A DNA stretch of 64,000 bases, from assembly GCF_009792235.1 (NCBI RefSeq), contig NZ_CP046973.1:1922001-1986000 (forward strand), read 5' to 3'. Below are positions 8,241-17,388 of the stretch, piece after piece; the first letter of the stretch is position 1; every line of letters begins with the position of its first letter. This DNA is from Microcystis aeruginosa FD4. GTDB lineage: Bacteria > Cyanobacteriota > Cyanobacteriia > Cyanobacteriales > Microcystaceae. The position numbers and the translations under genes were made by a program. The notes under the pieces are model-generated. The model saw only the letters and a program-made list of their open reading frames with translations, searched no databases and was not told where the DNA came from.

Positions 8241-9617
8241 TTACCGAACCAATAACTTAAATAAGCCTAATTTACCCTTAAAAGGCGGATATTTTAAAGC
8301 GGGATTGAACCAAAGAGGTGTTTTCATAATGGCTTTTTGGTGACTAAAATTCTCAAAGGAAAAACGACCATGGTAGCTACCAATACCGCTATTCCCCCGA
8401 CCACCAAAGGGTAAACTAGGATTAGTAAAATGAAAACTATTGTTATTAATACAACCTCCCCCAAACTGGACTGATTCTAACCATTTTTTTTCGGTCTTTG
8501 CCTTGGTAGTAAACAGATAAAAAGCTAGAGGGTTAGGGTTTTTAGCAATAATTGCTAAAGCTTCCTCAAAAGTGCTAAAGGCAATGATCGGTAAAATTGG
8601 TCCGAATATTTCCCCTTGCATAATAGGAGCATCAAGGGAAACATTAGTTAATAAAGTTGGTTGAATATATAAATTTTCTCGATCGGTTTTGCCGCCAAAA
8701 ACAATCTCACCATCTTGGAGAAAGTCAATCAGGCGGTCAAATTGTTTCTCATTAATTATCTTACCATAATCAGCACTTAATCTGGCATCTTCACCGAAAA
8801 AATTAACAATAGTATTAGCTAATTCTCTGATCAAATTCTCCTGCTGGGATTGATGTACCAAAACATAATCAGCAGCGATACACATTTGACCACAATTAGA
8901 GAATTTTGTCACGGCAATGCGACGGGTTGCCACGGAAATATTAGCATCAGCTTCGATAACACAGGGACTTTTTCCCCCTAATTCTAGAGTAACAGGAATT
9001 AACTTTGCTGCCGCTAGTTGATAAATAATTTTTCCTACCCTTGTACTGCCAGTAAAAAATATATGATCAAAGGTGAAACTGTCTAACATATTCGGAATTA
9101 CTTCCGCACCATCTCCCGGGACAATTAACACATATTCTTCAGGGAATATTTCTTCAATTATTTTAACTACTAATTTTTCCGTCGCTGAGGCAAATTCACT
9201 CGGTTTTAATACCGCACAGTTACCGGCAGCAATAGCACCAACTAAAGGCACTAATAACAATTGTAGGGGATAATTCCAAGCACCAATAATTAACACCACT
9301 CCTAAAGGTTCCCGAATAATTTGACTGGAGGAGGGAAAATTTAAGAGATTAGTTTTAACAGTTTTGGGTTGCATCCATGAGCGCAGATTTTTTAAAGCGG
9401 TATTAATTTCCACCAAAAGAAAGCCATTTTCAGTAATCCAACAATCTTCGGGACTTTTCTTTAAATCCCTATATAAAGCTTGATATATCTCTGCTTCATA
9501 TTTAATGATTGCCTGTTTTAACTTCTCTAACTGCTGACGACGGAATTGATAAGAACGAGTGGCACCACTAGCAAAATAGTGACGCAATTTGGCTAATTTT
9601 TCTGAGTTTGACAGCAT
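8241..9617 (-). CDS. Aldehyde dehydrogenase (fatty-aldehyde type)
   Basis: NAD(P)-dependent aldehyde dehydrogenase of about 458 residues. The catalytic glutamate lies in LELGGKSP and the catalytic cysteine in FSNCGQMCIAADY. The coenzyme-binding FTGSTRVGK motif is present, and the short length with a hydrophobic C-terminal tail resembles class-3 fatty-aldehyde dehydrogenases. In cyanobacteria this group oxidises long-chain aldehydes and apocarotenals; the substrate here is an inference. The start is taken at the ATG at 9617 (MLSNSEK); a TTG five codons earlier (9632) is possible. It follows the beta-propeller-like gene by about 30 bases and is probably in the same transcript. Confidence 0.9.
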   Translation of the reverse strand: MLSNSEKLAKLRHYFASGATRSYQFRRQQLEKLKQAIIKYEAEIYQALYRDLKKSPEDCWITENGFLLVEINTALKNLRSWMQPKTVKTNLLNFPSSSQIIREPLGVVLIIGAWNYPLQLLLVPLVGAIAAGNCAVLKPSEFASATEKLVVKIIEEIFPEEYVLIVPGDGAEVIPNMLDSFTFDHIFFTGSTRVGKIIYQLAAAKLIPVTLELGGKSPCVIEADANISVATRRIAVTKFSNCGQMCIAADYVLVHQSQQENLIRELANTIVNFFGEDARLSADYGKIINEKQFDRLIDFLQDGEIVFGGKTDRENLYIQPTLLTNVSLDAPIMQGEIFGPILPIIAFSTFEEALAIIAKNPNPLAFYLFTTKAKTEKKWLESVQFGGGCINNNSFHFTNPSLPFGGRGNSGIGSYHGRFSFENFSHQKAIMKTPLWFNPALKYPPFKGKLGLFKLLVR

Positions 9618-9647
9618 CGAAATAATTCCCAAGTTAATAATGAAATT

Positions 9648-11126
9648 CTACGGCATCCACTGGGGACGAATTCCCGCTAGAGGTAATTCAATTAAATCAG
9701 ATTTACTTGCTTTCACTCCATCTTGTAGGGGAGGAATTAACATCCACAAACGACCACCGATAATTGTTTCTCCTGAATCAGTAGTCAAGGGATTAGTCGG
9801 ATTAGTATCATAACTGGTGCGAAGTTGATCAAAAATAATTGCTAAACCATCGGGAGATAAACTAATGTGAATATCACGATAATCAGCTAATTCCAGTAGG
9901 GGAGTCACTTGACCGGTCTTCACATCTATTTTAGCAAAATAGGTTTTTTCTTTGTACTCTTGACTGTTAGTAACTAACTCGGTTAACAAACAATACAAAT
10001 CACTACCAGTGGCATTAAATTGACAATCTATAATCGAACCTTGTAGATTGAGTAAGCGTTTTTGTAATCCTTGATTATTGACATAAAAAAGCGATCGAAT
10101 ATAACGCATTTTGGCATTATCAGTATTAAAATTCACCATCGCCGCAGCCGTACCATCAGCAGAAAAATTCAAAATACGCCCAAATTTTGGTAAAAAATCT
10201 AGGGGTTTTGTTTCGGTTTTTAAAGGCAAAAGGGCGATTCCTTCCCCTTGAGTAACAGCTAAACTTTTACTATCAGGTGCAATCAAAAATTCCCCGCCTT
10301 GTATCTTTAATTGTTGGGGTTTTTCCCCCGATTTAACTGCCCATAAATCGAAGTTAATCGGATTGCGGCGCTCAATTCTCTGCACGACAATAGTTTCCCC
10401 ATCTTTAGCTAAATCAAAATGATTATTTTGATAATCTTTATTGTCTAGCACTAACTCAATTTTTGGGGAAGATTGGCCAAAATCAACTTGGTAAAGCTGC
10501 AGTTCACGAATTCCCTCTATCCCCCGATTTTTCGCCACGGCCGAAAAGAGAATTTTTTTCCCATCAGGGTAGAATTCAAAAGCCATAATGGTCAAATTTG
10601 CGGGGGTTAAGAGGGTTTTCTTCTCCTCGGTCAAGTTATAAAAAATTAGTCTTCCCTGTTCTTCCCCATTAGTGCCAATATAGGCAAAAGCACGATCCCG
10701 ACTTTTAAATTCTCTTTCAAACATTGCTAGGGTTTGTCCTAATCGATTACCGCTGGGAAATTGTTCCCGCGCACCTTCAATTTGCAGATGATATTTTTCT
10801 CCGTAGGGAATGGGAGAAGTGAGGGTATAAGCTAATCGTCTTCCAGTCCAACTAAACTTCCCTGGCAGCGGAGGATCGATAACTAGATTTTTTTCTACAG
10901 TAGCATGATCCATGGGGCGATCAAAAGTGATAATAAATGCTTGATCTTCCGCTCCAATTTCTCGATTTTCCCAGCTAAATTCCTTGACCCTTGGACCGGT
11001 TTGTAAAAGACATTGATTACCACAGTTATTACCTAACCAAATTAAGCCACCAATTACCAAGGTTAGGGAGACAATTAATGTTATCGCTAATTTATCAATC
11101 GGTTGTAGTTGTAAGGTCTTGATCAT
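9648..11126 (-). CDS. Exported protein with Ig-like domain and TolB/WD40-like beta-propeller
   Basis: 492-residue protein with an N-terminal membrane segment or signal (about residues 13-31), then a bacterial Ig-like domain (around ITFDRPMDHATVEKNL, a SbsA/Big_5-like pattern). Repeated beta-propeller blades follow, of the type FYPDGKKILFSAVAKN, APDSKSLAVTQGEG and SLSPDGLAIIFDQ, which resemble TolB/PD40 repeats. It is presumably anchored on the periplasmic side. No enzymatic residues are seen and the role is unknown. It is transcribed toward the aldehyde dehydrogenase with only a short gap. The upstream 226 bases hold a dispersed repeat and heptamers rather than an obvious promoter. Confidence 0.75.
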   Translation of the reverse strand: MIKTLQLQPIDKLAITLIVSLTLVIGGLIWLGNNCGNQCLLQTGPRVKEFSWENREIGAEDQAFIITFDRPMDHATVEKNLVIDPPLPGKFSWTGRRLAYTLTSPIPYGEKYHLQIEGAREQFPSGNRLGQTLAMFEREFKSRDRAFAYIGTNGEEQGRLIFYNLTEEKKTLLTPANLTIMAFEFYPDGKKILFSAVAKNRGIEGIRELQLYQVDFGQSSPKIELVLDNKDYQNNHFDLAKDGETIVVQRIERRNPINFDLWAVKSGEKPQQLKIQGGEFLIAPDSKSLAVTQGEGIALLPLKTETKPLDFLPKFGRILNFSADGTAAAMVNFNTDNAKMRYIRSLFYVNNQGLQKRLLNLQGSIIDCQFNATGSDLYCLLTELVTNSQEYKEKTYFAKIDVKTGQVTPLLELADYRDIHISLSPDGLAIIFDQLRTSYDTNPTNPLTTDSGETIIGGRLWMLIPPLQDGVKASKSDLIELPLAGIRPQWMP

Positions 11127-11159
11127 TATAGTAGATAGTTAGGAACAACCACTGCTCAC

Positions 11160-11350
11160 TGCTCACTGATAAGTAGGGAGGCACAATTATTTGTAGGATG
11201 GGTTAGCGCACTTCGTAACATGATTGGGCGTTGGGTTTCATGCTTCAACCCAACCTACGTTCATCTTATATTTAATTCCACCCACCTACTTAACTGATAA
11301 CTGCTCACTGATAACTGCTCACTGATAACTGATAACTGCTCACTGATAAC
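11160..11350. repeat. Dispersed repeat plus heptanucleotide array
   Basis: Two elements fill this gap. From about 11176 to 11272 is a roughly 95-base dispersed repeat (GTAGGATGGGTTAGCG through to AACCCAACCTACGTTCATCTT). It recurs in inverted orientation at 21077-21166. From 11290 to 11350 is a heptamer array of ACTGATA units alternating with ACTGCTC. No gene is supported here. Confidence 0.75.
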
Positions 11351-11352
11351 TG

Positions 11353-12144
11353 TTAATATCCGTAGGGATCCACAGGAGTGGGTATAGGTTTCACGGATTT
11401 AGCCTTAATTACTAATTGTCTTCTGGTGGTTGATTTTCCCACCTCTACGGGTAAAGATTCCGTGGCCATTTCTCCGGTGATTTCTAGCCAAGTATCATTG
11501 GGATATTGACTGCGACTTCCTGATAGTTTCACCGGTAAACCCACGGGATAAGCATCCACGGCACAACAGGTAAGAATAAAGCGACTAATTAATAAATAAT
11601 TATCGGGTAATTGGGGCAATTGCACCACAAAACCTGTGACTTTTACTGGTTGTCCCTTGTAAGCATCAGGTTCGGGGTAAGTATTTAAAGTTCTTACCCA
11701 TTCAATTAAACTTTTTTCCTCTGGTTTAACGGTAGTGCCAAAGGATTGAGTTTGCAAGCGAGTTAGGGGTAAAGATTCACTAATTCCCCTCTGTAATGCG
11801 ATTTGACTGCTGAGGGGCTGCGGGGCGATAAATAGGCCTAAAAGGGCAGTTAATACTAATAAACCTGAGCCAAAATGTTGAGGAAGAATGGTAATATGCG
11901 ATCGATTATCATTACTATCTAAGTTAATCTTTTTTTGCCACTGCTTTAATAATGTCCAAAGCTTGACTAATCCCAGGGCAAATAAAGCAATACTGGTGAT
12001 GAGAACCAGAATAAAATAATTAGGATGTATTAGTAAATTTAACTGTCCAGTTATCCAGTATTTAAATAGTAACGAACCCCAACCGATTAGGGCAATAATA
12101 TCGAGAAATTGGGGGGCGATTATTTTTAGACGTGATGAATTCAT
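11353..12144 (-). CDS. TIGR03943-type membrane protein (permease partner)
   Basis: 263-residue protein with an N-terminal membrane region of three to four segments (within about residues 10-120) and a C-terminal soluble domain carrying the pattern VKVTGFVVQLPQLPDNYLLISR ... LTCCAVDAYPVGLPV. That Cys-Cys motif and layout are those of the TIGR03943/DUF1980 (YcgQ-like) family. The family is regularly encoded next to an ArsP_1/DUF318-like permease, as here, where the permease gene is 24 bases upstream. The pair is thought to form a transporter, but the substrate is not established. Confidence 0.8.
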   Translation of the reverse strand: MNSSRLKIIAPQFLDIIALIGWGSLLFKYWITGQLNLLIHPNYFILVLITSIALFALGLVKLWTLLKQWQKKINLDSNDNRSHITILPQHFGSGLLVLTALLGLFIAPQPLSSQIALQRGISESLPLTRLQTQSFGTTVKPEEKSLIEWVRTLNTYPEPDAYKGQPVKVTGFVVQLPQLPDNYLLISRFILTCCAVDAYPVGLPVKLSGSRSQYPNDTWLEITGEMATESLPVEVGKSTTRRQLVIKAKSVKPIPTPVDPYGY

Positions 12145-12168
12145 GGGAAAAACTATCTAGGGACTGAC

Positions 12169-13179
12169 CTAAAATAAATAACTGTGAGCCAAGGTGAGTA
12201 AAAAAGTCATTTGCGCTGCTAAAGCAAAGAGATAAATTAACATTCTCGGTTTAAAAATAGACAACATTAAACCAATCCCTTTCAGGTCAATCATTGGACC
12301 AAACACTAGAAAAGCCAGCAGGGAACTACTGGTAAAACTAGAGGCAAAGGAGAGGGCAAAAAAAGAATCAACCGTGGAACAAATCGAAACAATTACTGCT
12401 AACAGCATCATGGCCAAGATCGAAGTAATTGGATCCTGACCCAGATTAAGAACAAATTCCCGGGGAACAAACACCTGTAAACCGGCCGCTATAGCACTTC
12501 CTAAGATTAACACTCCTCCTAATTCCCGTAATTCCATCACCACGTTTTCCAGAAAAGTTAACCAGCGCCTTTTCATCGGGATAGCTTGCACTGCCGGTAG
12601 GACAGCAGTAGCGGCAAAACTTTCATCTAAGCGCAAAGTTTGACCAGAATTACCGATCAGAAAAGAACCAGATTGTAGTAGCAGTGGTATAGATTCTTTT
12701 TCTGGTGTTTGCGGTTGCCAATTGAGACTTTTTGCCAAAGAGGTTTGTAGGATTGGTCGCGGATCTTTTTGGATACTAAAGATAATACCGATAACCGTAG
12801 CGATGAACAAAGAAAAGATAACTCGATAGAAAACAATTTCCGGTTGATCGCGAAAAGCTACCCAAGTTGACCAGATAACAATCGGGTTAATTGTCGGCGC
12901 TGCTAAGAGAAAACTAACCGCTACTGCATTGGGCATTCCTTGCACAAGTAAACGTCGCGCCACAGGTACATTGCCACACTCGCAGACGGGAAACAAAAAA
13001 CCAATACATCCCCCCACAAATGCTCCTAAAACAGCATTTTGAGGCATCAGGGCAACTAAGCGACGTTCATCGACAAATATTAAAAGAATACTAGAGAGAA
13101 TCACCCCTAGCAGTAAAAAAGGCATAGCTTCGACCAACAGGCTCAGGAATAGGGTAAAGGCATTTTGTAGTTGACTCAT
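12169..13179 (-). CDS. Permease of the ArsP_1/DUF318 (YraQ/YcgR) family
   Basis: 336-residue polytopic membrane protein with about eight hydrophobic segments. The family signature around FPVCECGNVPVARRLLVQGMP is present, as is the second-half mirror LAVIVSICSTVDSFFALSFA, giving the internal duplication typical of this permease group. Members have been linked to export of organoarsenicals or other solutes, but the substrate here cannot be read from the sequence. It is the first gene of a two-gene operon with the TIGR03943 partner. The upstream region (13180-13290) holds no recognisable operator. Confidence 0.85.
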   Translation of the reverse strand: MSQLQNAFTLFLSLLVEAMPFLLLGVILSSILLIFVDERRLVALMPQNAVLGAFVGGCIGFLFPVCECGNVPVARRLLVQGMPNAVAVSFLLAAPTINPIVIWSTWVAFRDQPEIVFYRVIFSLFIATVIGIIFSIQKDPRPILQTSLAKSLNWQPQTPEKESIPLLLQSGSFLIGNSGQTLRLDESFAATAVLPAVQAIPMKRRWLTFLENVVMELRELGGVLILGSAIAAGLQVFVPREFVLNLGQDPITSILAMMLLAVIVSICSTVDSFFALSFASSFTSSSLLAFLVFGPMIDLKGIGLMLSIFKPRMLIYLFALAAQMTFLLTLAHSYLF

Positions 13180-13385
13180 CTATCCTCGCCTTGTGAATTG
13201 GAGGTTCAGGCATAAAGACTTAGGAACCCTAGACAAAGGTTCATCAGTCCGCTCCCTGGCTTTTTAACATTTTTTTAATATATCCGATCGAGTGACTTCT
13301 GTATCAATTGATAAGCCGTCAGCCGCTACTCCGTCAGCTTTTTTCTCCCTGCTCCCGACTTCCCCACCTCTTACAGATATAAGTA

Positions 13386-13619
13386 GGGTTTGCGGCAAAA
13401 AGTTTTTCGTGGGGGTAGGAGTCGGTGGTCAGGAGCCGGTCGTCAGGAGCCGGTCGTTTCAGGCTTTGTTGCCCTCTTTTTTTGTACCAGTTTATCTACT
13501 ATAAGAAGGATAATGCCAGGTTTTTGAATGTCCCAATCCTATATTCCCAGCATCAACATCGGATTTTAACAGGTCAAAAGCCTTATTTTCAAAGGGTTTT
13601 ACCATTATTCAGCCAGCCC
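13386..13619. mobile_element. Family-1 MITE, copy a (234 bp)
   Basis: The non-coding element starts GGGTTTGCGGCAAAAAG and ends ATTCAGCCAGCCC, imperfect terminal inverted repeats. It is flanked on both sides by the hexamer TAAGTA (13380-13385 and 13620-13625), a target duplication. The interior from about 13440 to the end is nearly the same as in copy c, so they form a subfamily. No transposase is encoded. Confidence 0.85.
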
Positions 13620-13625
13620 TAAGTA

Positions 13626-14008
13626 TTTTATAAAGATGTGAGTAATCACCAACAGGAGTGAGAGAATCAAGATAGAGATTTAGCGGAGCATGGTCAAAGA
13701 CAAGGCTAAACAACAAATATCTCAAGCAGTGGTCGTGCATAGTTTCAGAGCATCTACCTAATTTGTCAATACCGCCAGCTATCGGATTGGCAACTTGGAG
13801 TTTTGGCCTGGTCATGACCAAATCGAGCAGCCTGACTCAGGTGTCGAGATTCGTTGGCGCAGTCAACGAGGAAAAACCCAACAGGGTCAGGCTGCGACTG
13901 AAAGAATGGTATGAGCCTGGAAGGCGAAAAAAGGGGAAAAGCGCAGGACTCTTGAGGTAAGCAGTTGTTTTGCACCTTTGTTAAGGTGGGTAATTAGTTT
14001 ATTGCCTA
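13626..14008. other. Unassigned non-coding stretch between MITEs
   Basis: About 380 bases without a convincing gene. Short open frames exist on both strands (roughly 13609-13821 and 13766-13975), and their translations look like fragments, with no recognised domain and no consistent frame. The stretch is probably a decayed mobile element or gene, given the MITEs on both sides. Confidence 0.4.
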
Positions 14009-14014
14009 TAAGTA

Positions 14015-14228
14015 GGGTTTGCGGCAAAAAGTTTTTCGTGGGGGCAGGGTGTGGGGTATGGGGTGTAGGGTGTAGGGTTTTACCGATTTTGAGGTAGTCA
14101 GTTACCTAATTTTCAGGGAAAAAGTACCTGAATTTTACCCCCGATCACCCCCAGGTCCGGCACTTTTGGATTTCAAAAAAGTCTAAAAGCCTTATCCAAC
14201 AAAGTTTTTAGATTTATTCAGCCAGCCC
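14015..14228. mobile_element. Family-1 MITE, copy b (214 bp)
   Basis: Starts GGGTTTGCGGCAAAAAG and ends TTATTCAGCCAGCCC. It is flanked by TAAGTA at 14009-14014 and 14229-14234. The interior includes GGTGTGGGG-type heptamers and matches copies f (32699), g (44400) and h (54069). The right-hand TAAGTA is shared with copy c, so the two elements sit in tandem. Confidence 0.88.
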
Positions 14229-14234
14229 TAAGTA

Positions 14235-14543
14235 GGGTTTGCGGCAAAAAGTTTGTTGGTGGGGTTAGGAGTCAGCAGTCTCCGAGTCAGGCTTCGGCCG
14301 TGAGACTTCGGCTTCGACGGTGAGACTTCGGCGTGAGCTTTTGTCGAACCCTCAGCCGAACCGCCGAACGGAGCCGGTCGTTTCAGGCTTTGTTGCCCTC
14401 TTTCTTCGTACCAGTTTATGTACTAAAAGAAGGATAATGCCAGGTTTTTGAATGTCCCAATCCTATATTCGCAGCACTAACATCGGATTTTAACAGGTCA
14501 AAAGCCTTATTTTCAAAGGGTTTTACCATTATTCAGCCAGCCC
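14235..14543. mobile_element. Family-1 MITE, copy c (309 bp)
   Basis: Starts GGGTTTGCGGCAAAAAG immediately after the TAAGTA shared with copy b, and ends ATTCAGCCAGCCC. The right flank is TAACTA, one base different from the left. It is longer than its relatives because of an extra repetitive GC-richer segment (about 14270-14370), with CTTCGGC and CCGAAC motifs. The remainder matches copy a. Confidence 0.82.
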
Positions 14544-14593
14544 TAACTAATACCCCAAAACCCCTAACACCTATCCCCCAACCCCCAACAATA

Positions 14594-15982
14594 TCAATCA
14601 TGATTGAGAATGGCTTTAGCCTCAATTAAAGCCGAGCGCACTTGTTCAAAACCTGTGCCACCATAGCTATTACGGGCCGCTACCACCTGACGAGGAGCGA
14701 TCGCGTCGTAGATATCGGCCTCAAAAGCTGGATGTAATTCTTGCCATTCAGTCAGGGTTAAATCTTTCAATAACTTACCGGCTGCCAAACTGCTTTTAAC
14801 GACTTTCCCGACTAAATTATAAGCTTCTCGGAAGGGAATTCCCTTACTGGCTAAATAATCCGCCACATCCGTCGCATTAGAAAAATCTTCCGCAACCGCG
14901 TTAGCTAATCGGTCGGTTTTAAATTGAATCCCAGTGGCTAAAAGTACTGTCATCGCTTGCAAACAAATCCGCACGGTTTTAACGCCATCAAATAACGCCT
15001 CCTTGTCCTCCTGCAAGTCTTTGTTATAGGCTAGGGGTAAACCCTTCATTAAGGTCAATAACGCCTGTAAATGCCCAAAAACCCGCCCTGTTTTGCCGCG
15101 CACCAATTCGGGAACATCGGGATTTTTTTTCTGGGGCATAATGCTAGATCCCGTGGCACAACTATCGGTGAGAGTGATAAAACTAAATTCTTGGGAAGAC
15201 CAGAGAATCATTTCTTCGCTCAAACGGCTCAGGTGTACCATAATCAGACTAGCGGCCGTCATGAATTCAATGGCAAAATCTCGATCGCTAACTCCATCAA
15301 GACTATTGTTATACACCTGCTCAAAATCGAGTAAATTGGCACTGTAATGACGATCAATCGGAAAAGTCGTCCCTGCTAAAGCACCACATCCTAGGGGCGA
15401 AATATTAGTCCTGGCGCGAATTTCCCCCAATCTTTGGTGATCCCGTTCGGCCATTTGAAAATAAGCTAAGAGATGATGGGCTAAACTAATCGGTTGAGCG
15501 CGCTGCAGGTGGGTATAACCGGGGATCAGGGTTTCCAGATGGTTTTCAGCGTGATTGACTAAAGCTTGCTGAAAATTGCGAATTTCTTGCCTAATATCAT
15601 CGATTTGTTGTCTAAGATACAGACGAATATCTGTTCCTACCTGATCGTTTCGCGAACGCGCCGTGTGCAGTTTTTTGCCCACATCTCCCACTATCTCAGT
15701 TAAACGACGTTCCACGGCAAAATGCACGTCCTCTTGATCGATGCCGGGGTTAAAATTGCCGGCGCGGTATTCTTGACGAATTTGTTCCAATCCAGAGACG
15801 AGACTATCAGCTTCTTCGGGGGTGATAATACCCGTATAGGCGAGCATTTTAGCGTGAGCGATCGATCCGGTGAGATCATACTCGATTAATTCGATATCAA
15901 AGCCAATACTGGCGTTAAATTCCACGATCGTAGGATGGAGACTACCTTCAAAGCGATCGCTCCAAGTTTTCTTTGCTGTCAC
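14594..15982 (-). CDS. argH: Argininosuccinate lyase
   Basis: Cleaves argininosuccinate to arginine and fumarate, the last step of arginine synthesis. The fumarase-superfamily signature GSSIMPQKKNPD is intact. Other conserved blocks are KTWSDRFEGSLHP at the N terminus, DVHFAVERRLTE, TARSRNDQVGTD and GYTHLQRAQP. The length (about 462 residues) is normal. I place the start at a GTG at 15982 because homologues usually begin just before the KTWSDRF block. A TTG at 16018 would add 12 residues. The downstream side borders three MITEs and the upstream side borders insertion-sequence debris. Confidence 0.93.
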   Translation of the reverse strand: MTAKKTWSDRFEGSLHPTIVEFNASIGFDIELIEYDLTGSIAHAKMLAYTGIITPEEADSLVSGLEQIRQEYRAGNFNPGIDQEDVHFAVERRLTEIVGDVGKKLHTARSRNDQVGTDIRLYLRQQIDDIRQEIRNFQQALVNHAENHLETLIPGYTHLQRAQPISLAHHLLAYFQMAERDHQRLGEIRARTNISPLGCGALAGTTFPIDRHYSANLLDFEQVYNNSLDGVSDRDFAIEFMTAASLIMVHLSRLSEEMILWSSQEFSFITLTDSCATGSSIMPQKKNPDVPELVRGKTGRVFGHLQALLTLMKGLPLAYNKDLQEDKEALFDGVKTVRICLQAMTVLLATGIQFKTDRLANAVAEDFSNATDVADYLASKGIPFREAYNLVGKVVKSSLAAGKLLKDLTLTEWQELHPAFEADIYDAIAPRQVVAARNSYGGTGFEQVRSALIEAKAILNHD

Positions 15983-16138
15983 TGTTTTCGTTAGATGATT
16001 GTGGATAAAGTTAACCAAAATATGCTGGACAATTTTTGGGGATAATCCGGTGCTGATAGCATTACCGCTTCAGGTTAGAAAAATCTCCAACTCTACAAAC
16101 ATAAGAATAGCAATAATTGCTCACTCTGGCTGAATGCC

Positions 16139-16353
16139 GATGTGCGAAAAGCTAATAAGAACCTGAGTTCGAGTTAAGCAGATTGGGGTAAAACCCAGTA
16201 TCGGTCGGGAGGGCTTCTTGGGTTGGTGACCGTAAGCAATTAAGCCACACAAGATGCTAAGTACAGGACAAAAATTGCAGGGAATGAAGAAAATCCTGAT
16301 GATTAGGCAAAAAAGGGTTAAGAATCAGATGACGAAGATGGTCAAAACCCAGA
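16139..16353 (+). other. Possible 3' end remnant of an IS605-type element (tnpB tail)
   Basis: A short frame reads LNADVRKANKNL before a stop near 16179. It resembles the LNADVN motif close to the C terminus of many TnpB proteins. It is followed by a GC-rich, hairpin-prone stretch ending near AATTAAGCCACACAAG, as is often seen at the right end of IS605 elements, where the guide RNA scaffold lies. The evidence is weak and purely by resemblance. No transposase is intact. Confidence 0.3.
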
Positions 16354-16743
16354 AGTGTTGAACGGGAAAAAAGTCGGACACAATTTGATTTATAGATAGG
16401 AAAACAAAGTAAATATACAGCAACAAGTGTGAATAAGCCATGCTGATAATTTTCCCAAAACTAATGAAAGAGCTTCTCAAGCGACTCCCCAAAAATGACT
16501 ATCCTGCCTTAAGTACATTTACCTTTGTGTCCTGTTGGATAGGTTTGGCACTGGATAAAAGTATCGTTAGCATGAGAGACTTAAGCGCACGCCTGAAAAT
16601 GCTAGGAATTAATGTCAATACGTCAACGTTTTCTAAGGCGAGTAAAATCCGAGAGACAGAACCATTTGAGAAAATCATAAATGAATTAAATAAAAGGTTA
16701 GTAAGCAAAAGAGTAAAAGAAGCAGCTCAAGCTTTGTTTCCAA
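16354..16743 (+). mobile_element. IS4-family insertion sequence, 5' fragment
   Basis: Begins AAGTGTTGAACGGG, the same terminus as the longer copy at 60728. It encodes the N-terminal part of a transposase (from ATG 16464, MKELLKRLPKNDYPALSTF), with the region RDLSARLKMLGINVNTSTF shared with the second copy. At 16743 the reading frame leaves the transposase where another IS fragment starts, so the DDE catalytic part is missing. The fragment is non-functional. Confidence 0.8.
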
Positions 16744-16976
16744 ACTTTTTACTGATTCTACCATCTTTCTATAGGTTTGTTTATACACACCGAAACGGCG
16801 TTTGAATTGTTCATCTGATAAGTTTTGATCATCCATATTTTTGCTAATAAACATAGCAAAAGTATAGATGATTTCCTCAACTAAGATCACATTTTATTCT
16901 TTTTTCCACTTCCATCTAAAAATTGAGAAAAAAGCCAAATCTTCCATTATACCATAAAAAAATTATGCAAGAGGTC
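16744..16976 (-). mobile_element. IS5-like insertion sequence, N-terminal fragment
   Basis: On the minus strand a frame contains MDDQNLSDEQFKRRFGVYKQ followed by TYRKMVESVKSLE. This is typical of the N-terminal helix-turn-helix part of transposases found in Microcystis-type IS elements. The outer end is AAAAAAATTATGCAAGAGGT near 16957-16976. The same IS end recurs at about 20850-20913 and, as a single end, at 46081. Only the first 60 or so residues remain. The family name is tentative. Confidence 0.6.
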
Positions 16977-16984
16977 TCTTAAAT

Positions 16985-17388
16985 GTTGGCTTGAAGGAAC
17001 TCTCGGTTTCACCTCGGAGATGAAAAGCCAACCAATATAGAAACAGCGAAGCACAATTAATATTCTGGGGAGTCTTGGCTCTCCACATATTTTTTAAGTT
17101 GATCTATCGTAACGCCACCACAACTAGCCACAAAGTAAGCTCCTGTCCATAATACTCTCTTGTCTTTCCAGTAAATCTTCTTTAAATGGTCACTGTAGTT
17201 ATCCCACAAAAGCTTGCTTGAAGTAGATTTCAAATTAGCAATTAACCCGCTTAGTAATTTATGGGGGGGATAAGTTAAAAGAATGTGAACATGGTCAGAC
17301 TCACCGTTAAACTCTACTATACTGGCATCCCATTTATCAGCAATAGACTTAAAAGCCTCATTTAAGAACTCTAAATGTTCTTTCTTGG
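16985..17388 (-). mobile_element. tnpA: IS200/IS605 TnpA (Y1 transposase) fragment, frameshifted
   Basis: Minus-strand translation gives EFNGESDHVHILLTYPP, containing the HxH of a Y1 HUH transposase. After a shift at a run of seven Gs (about 17263-17269) it continues as LIANLKSTSSKLLWD and YWKDKRVLWTGAYFVASCGG. The N-terminal part is cut off at 17388 by the end of the IS1-like element. It is therefore truncated and frameshifted. Confidence 0.8.

Noticed and set aside
13609..13975. Short ORFs between the MITEs near 13.8 kb
   Set aside because: There is no recognisable domain, both strands are equally open, and the ORFs partly overlap a MITE end.
16440..16805. Intact 121-residue gene at the IS4 fragment
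   Set aside because: The first two thirds equal an IS4 transposase N terminus; the end reads into an unrelated IS fragment.
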